This document shows, piece after piece, positions 62,339 to 64,000 of a stretch of 64,000 bases of DNA. Both the position numbers and the translations under genes were made by a program. The notes under the pieces are model-generated. The model had not been told where the DNA came from, did no database searches, and saw only the letters and a program-made list of their open reading frames with translations. Numbering within the stretch: position 1 is the first letter of the stretch; each line of letters begins with the position of its first letter. The DNA comes from Actinoplanes cyaneus (GTDB taxonomy: Bacteria; Actinomycetota; Actinomycetes; Mycobacteriales; Micromonosporaceae). The DNA lies in assembly GCF_016862095.1 (NCBI RefSeq), contig NZ_BOMH01000061.1, positions 1 through 64,000 on the forward strand. Direction: 5' to 3'.

Positions 62339-63462
62339 CGGTGGCCGTCCAGGAACTCGGTGACGGCGTCGCGTACCCGCCGGAGCTCGTCCCCGGTGAG
62401 GGCCGAGCCACTGGGCAGGACCAGGCCGTTGCGGAACAGCTGCTCGGCGGCGCCGGTCAGGGCCGTGCGCGCGCCGGCGAACACCGGCTGCAGGTGCATG
62501 GGCTTGAAGACCGGGCGCGTCTCGATGCCCCGCGCGGCGAGATGGGCGGCCAGGTCACGGGCGTGCCAGCCGGCCCGCTCCGGGTCGACGACGATGCCGG
62601 TCAGCCAGCAGTTCGCCCCCGGGTCGTCGCCGATCAGGGTCACGGCGCCGGCGTGGGCGAAGAGTTTGGCGTACTGGTCGCGTACCGCCCGGCGCCTTTC
62701 GATCATCTCGTCGAGACGGTGCAGCTGGGCGCGCCCGAGCGCGGCCAGGATGTTGCTCAGCCGGTAGTTGTAGCCGATCTCGGCGTGCTCGTAGTGCTCG
62801 GCCGGCAACCGGGCCTGCCCGGCCAGGTGCCGCGCCCGGGCGGCCAGCTCCGCGTCGGCGGTGAGCAGCATGCCGCCGCCCGAGGTGGTCATGATCTTGT
62901 TGCCGTTGAAGGACAGCGCTGCGGCCCGCCCGAACGAGCCGGCCGGCCGGCCGCGATGCCCGGCGCCGAGCGCCTCGGCGGCGTCCTCGATCACCGGGAC
63001 GCCGTGGCCCTCGCACACCGGCATGATCCGCTCGTAGTCGGCGCAGGCCCCGTAGAGATCCACGGTCAGCACCGCGCGCACCGAAGCGTCCGCGGCGAGC
63101 ACCCCGGCCAGCAGGTCCGGGTCGAGGTTGCCGGTCGCCGGGTCACAGTCCACGAAGACCGGCGTCGCGCCGGTGTAGACGACGGCGTTGGCGGTGGCCA
63201 CGAACGTCAGGGTCGGCACGACGACGAGGTCCCCCGGCCCGACGCCGAGGCTCAGCAGCGCCAGGTGCAGCGCGGCGGTTCCGGAGTTGACGGCGACGGC
63301 GTGCGGCACGCCGGTCCGGTCGGCGATCTCGCGCTCGAAGAACTCCAGATCCGGCCCGGCCGGGGCGACCCAGCCCGAGCGGAGAGCCGCGAGCACATAC
63401 TCCTGCTCCAGAGGTCCGACATCGGGGCCGGACAGCAGCACAGTGCGTTTCTCGGCAAGCAT
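62335..63462 (-). CDS. DegT/DnrJ/EryC1/StrS PLP-dependent sugar aminotransferase (PglE-like)
   Basis: 375 aa. Aspartate-aminotransferase fold type I: NSGTAALHLALLSLGVGPGD, TFVATANAVVYTGATPVFVD, EDAAEALGA and SFNGNKIMTTSGGGML, the Lys being the PLP Schiff base. It should aminate a 4-keto sugar made by the dehydratase at 49932-51725. First gene of the operon; the start ATG 63462 has no strong Shine-Dalgarno in the preceding GGGGGATGC. Confidence 0.92.
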   Translation of the reverse strand: MLAEKRTVLLSGPDVGPLEQEYVLAALRSGWVAPAGPDLEFFEREIADRTGVPHAVAVNSGTAALHLALLSLGVGPGDLVVVPTLTFVATANAVVYTGATPVFVDCDPATGNLDPDLLAGVLAADASVRAVLTVDLYGACADYERIMPVCEGHGVPVIEDAAEALGAGHRGRPAGSFGRAAALSFNGNKIMTTSGGGMLLTADAELAARARHLAGQARLPAEHYEHAEIGYNYRLSNILAALGRAQLHRLDEMIERRRAVRDQYAKLFAHAGAVTLIGDDPGANCWLTGIVVDPERAGWHARDLAAHLAARGIETRPVFKPMHLQPVFAGARTALTGAAEQLFRNGLVLPSGSALTGDELRRVRDAVTEFLDGHR

Positions 63463-63546
63463 CCCCCACCACCCATCGGGCCGGCGCCTCGGGGGGATTC
63501 GGTCGGCTCGGCCTCCGTCATGCTAGCCCGCGCCGGTTGCCGGGAC

Positions 63547-63849
63547 CTATCCGTTGATCCAGGACGGCATGAAGCCGATCGCCCACAGCACCACCGCGCC
63601 GGCCAGCGCCAGGAAGAGCCCGGCCAGCGCGCCGGCGCCGATCACCTTGAACCGTGGGTCGTTGAAGAGCACCGCGCCGATCATCCCGGTGACCGGGGCG
63701 ATGCAGCAGCCGCCGGTGCCGTAGAAGTACATCCACTGGTGCGGATCGTCGGTGTCGGTCCACAACCAGTTCGCCGCGAACAGGCCGAGACCGACGTGCA
63801 CCGCGAGCACGACAATCCCGACCAGCACCGCCAGAGATCCCTTAGCCAC
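63547..63849 (-). CDS. Small three-helix membrane protein of unknown function
   Basis: 100 aa from GTG 63849. Hydrophobic segments at about 6-28, 45-62 and 70-94, with a conserved-looking GTGGCCIAPVTG between them and a WLWTDTDDPHQWMYFY external stretch. It lies upstream of the aminotransferase in the same direction, but 84 bp away. It is not recognised as any known family. The last 150 bp of the window hold no gene that can be supported. Confidence 0.7.
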   Translation of the reverse strand: MAKGSLAVLVGIVVLAVHVGLGLFAANWLWTDTDDPHQWMYFYGTGGCCIAPVTGMIGAVLFNDPRFKVIGAGALAGLFLALAGAVVLWAIGFMPSWING

Positions 63850-64000
63850 ACCGGAACGTTAGCCGCACCCGCAACACCCGACACGGGGGTGGGGTACCCC
63901 TTTCCCGCCGAGCCCCGCCCAAATGCCCATCAATCAGTCATCCCGATCCGGAGCCTCGGACCAGGGCGGGACGCCGGGCAAACGATGCCGCGGACATCGC

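Overview
The window is about 64 kb of very GC-rich, gene-dense DNA with strong G/C at third codon positions, GTG/TTG starts, several apparently leaderless genes and PHO-box, LacI, TetR, MarR, PadR and MerR-type control sites. This is typical of a soil actinobacterium. Gene content (secreted arabinan hydrolases, SigE-family sigma factor, aromatic-acid catabolism, large exopolysaccharide locus) suggests Micromonosporaceae, possibly Actinoplanes-like; that assignment is inference. No rRNA, tRNA, CRISPR array, integrase or insertion sequence was recognised.

Layout. 0.3-10.3 kb: an SDR; a giant DUF4011/SF1-helicase/Vsr-like/DUF3320 protein; a thioredoxin-reductase-like enzyme fused to a methyltransferase, divergent from an XRE-cupin regulator that sits on a 32-bp palindrome; tandem hairpin repeats; a secreted nuclease/phosphatase-like protein. 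10.5-19.2 kb: enoyl-CoA hydratase, orphan histidine kinase, 2-hydroxyacid dehydrogenase, a Tat-exported PhoX phosphatase behind a PHO box, an SRPBCC-like protein coupled to an acyltransferase, and a SigE-family sigma factor coupled to a membrane protein. 19.6-23.5 kb: a two-gene secreted arabinan-degrading operon (GH51, GH43) behind LacI-type operators. 24.4-28.7 kb: Baeyer-Villiger-type monooxygenase, GMC oxidoreductase and divergent alpha/beta hydrolase. 28.8-31.5 kb: a lipoprotein and a three-repeat membrane protein, then a class III sirtuin. 31.5-35.8 kb: a translationally coupled SDR / amidohydrolase / MaoC / acyl-CoA ligase operon divergent from a MarR regulator, closely resembling the p-hydroxycinnamate (cou) pathway of Rhodococcus. 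35.9-41.6 kb: GGDEF-EAL protein, aldo/keto reductase with a MerR-type promoter, and an MFS exporter with its TetR regulator. 41.7-49.5 kb: a bifunctional PBP with an extra beta-lactamase-like domain, and a second DUF4011 helicase. 49.9-63.5 kb: an exopolysaccharide / diacetamido-sugar locus (PglF-like dehydratase, Wzz/BY-kinase, GT2, flippase, polymerase; then aminotransferase, sugar transferase, NeuD-like acetyltransferase, GT4), interrupted by a repeat-rich low-coding stretch and a PadR/membrane-protein pair.

Most notable: two DUF4011 helicase paralogues 38 kb apart, both with a substituted nuclease motif and sharing a block just upstream of their ATGs; a family of about 52-bp GGCTGGT...ACCAGCC hairpins at four intergenic sites (three copies with an exact 62-bp period at one); a transglycosylase-transpeptidase-serine hydrolase fusion; a GliT-like oxidase fused to a methyltransferase; and several regulatory sites readable to the base.
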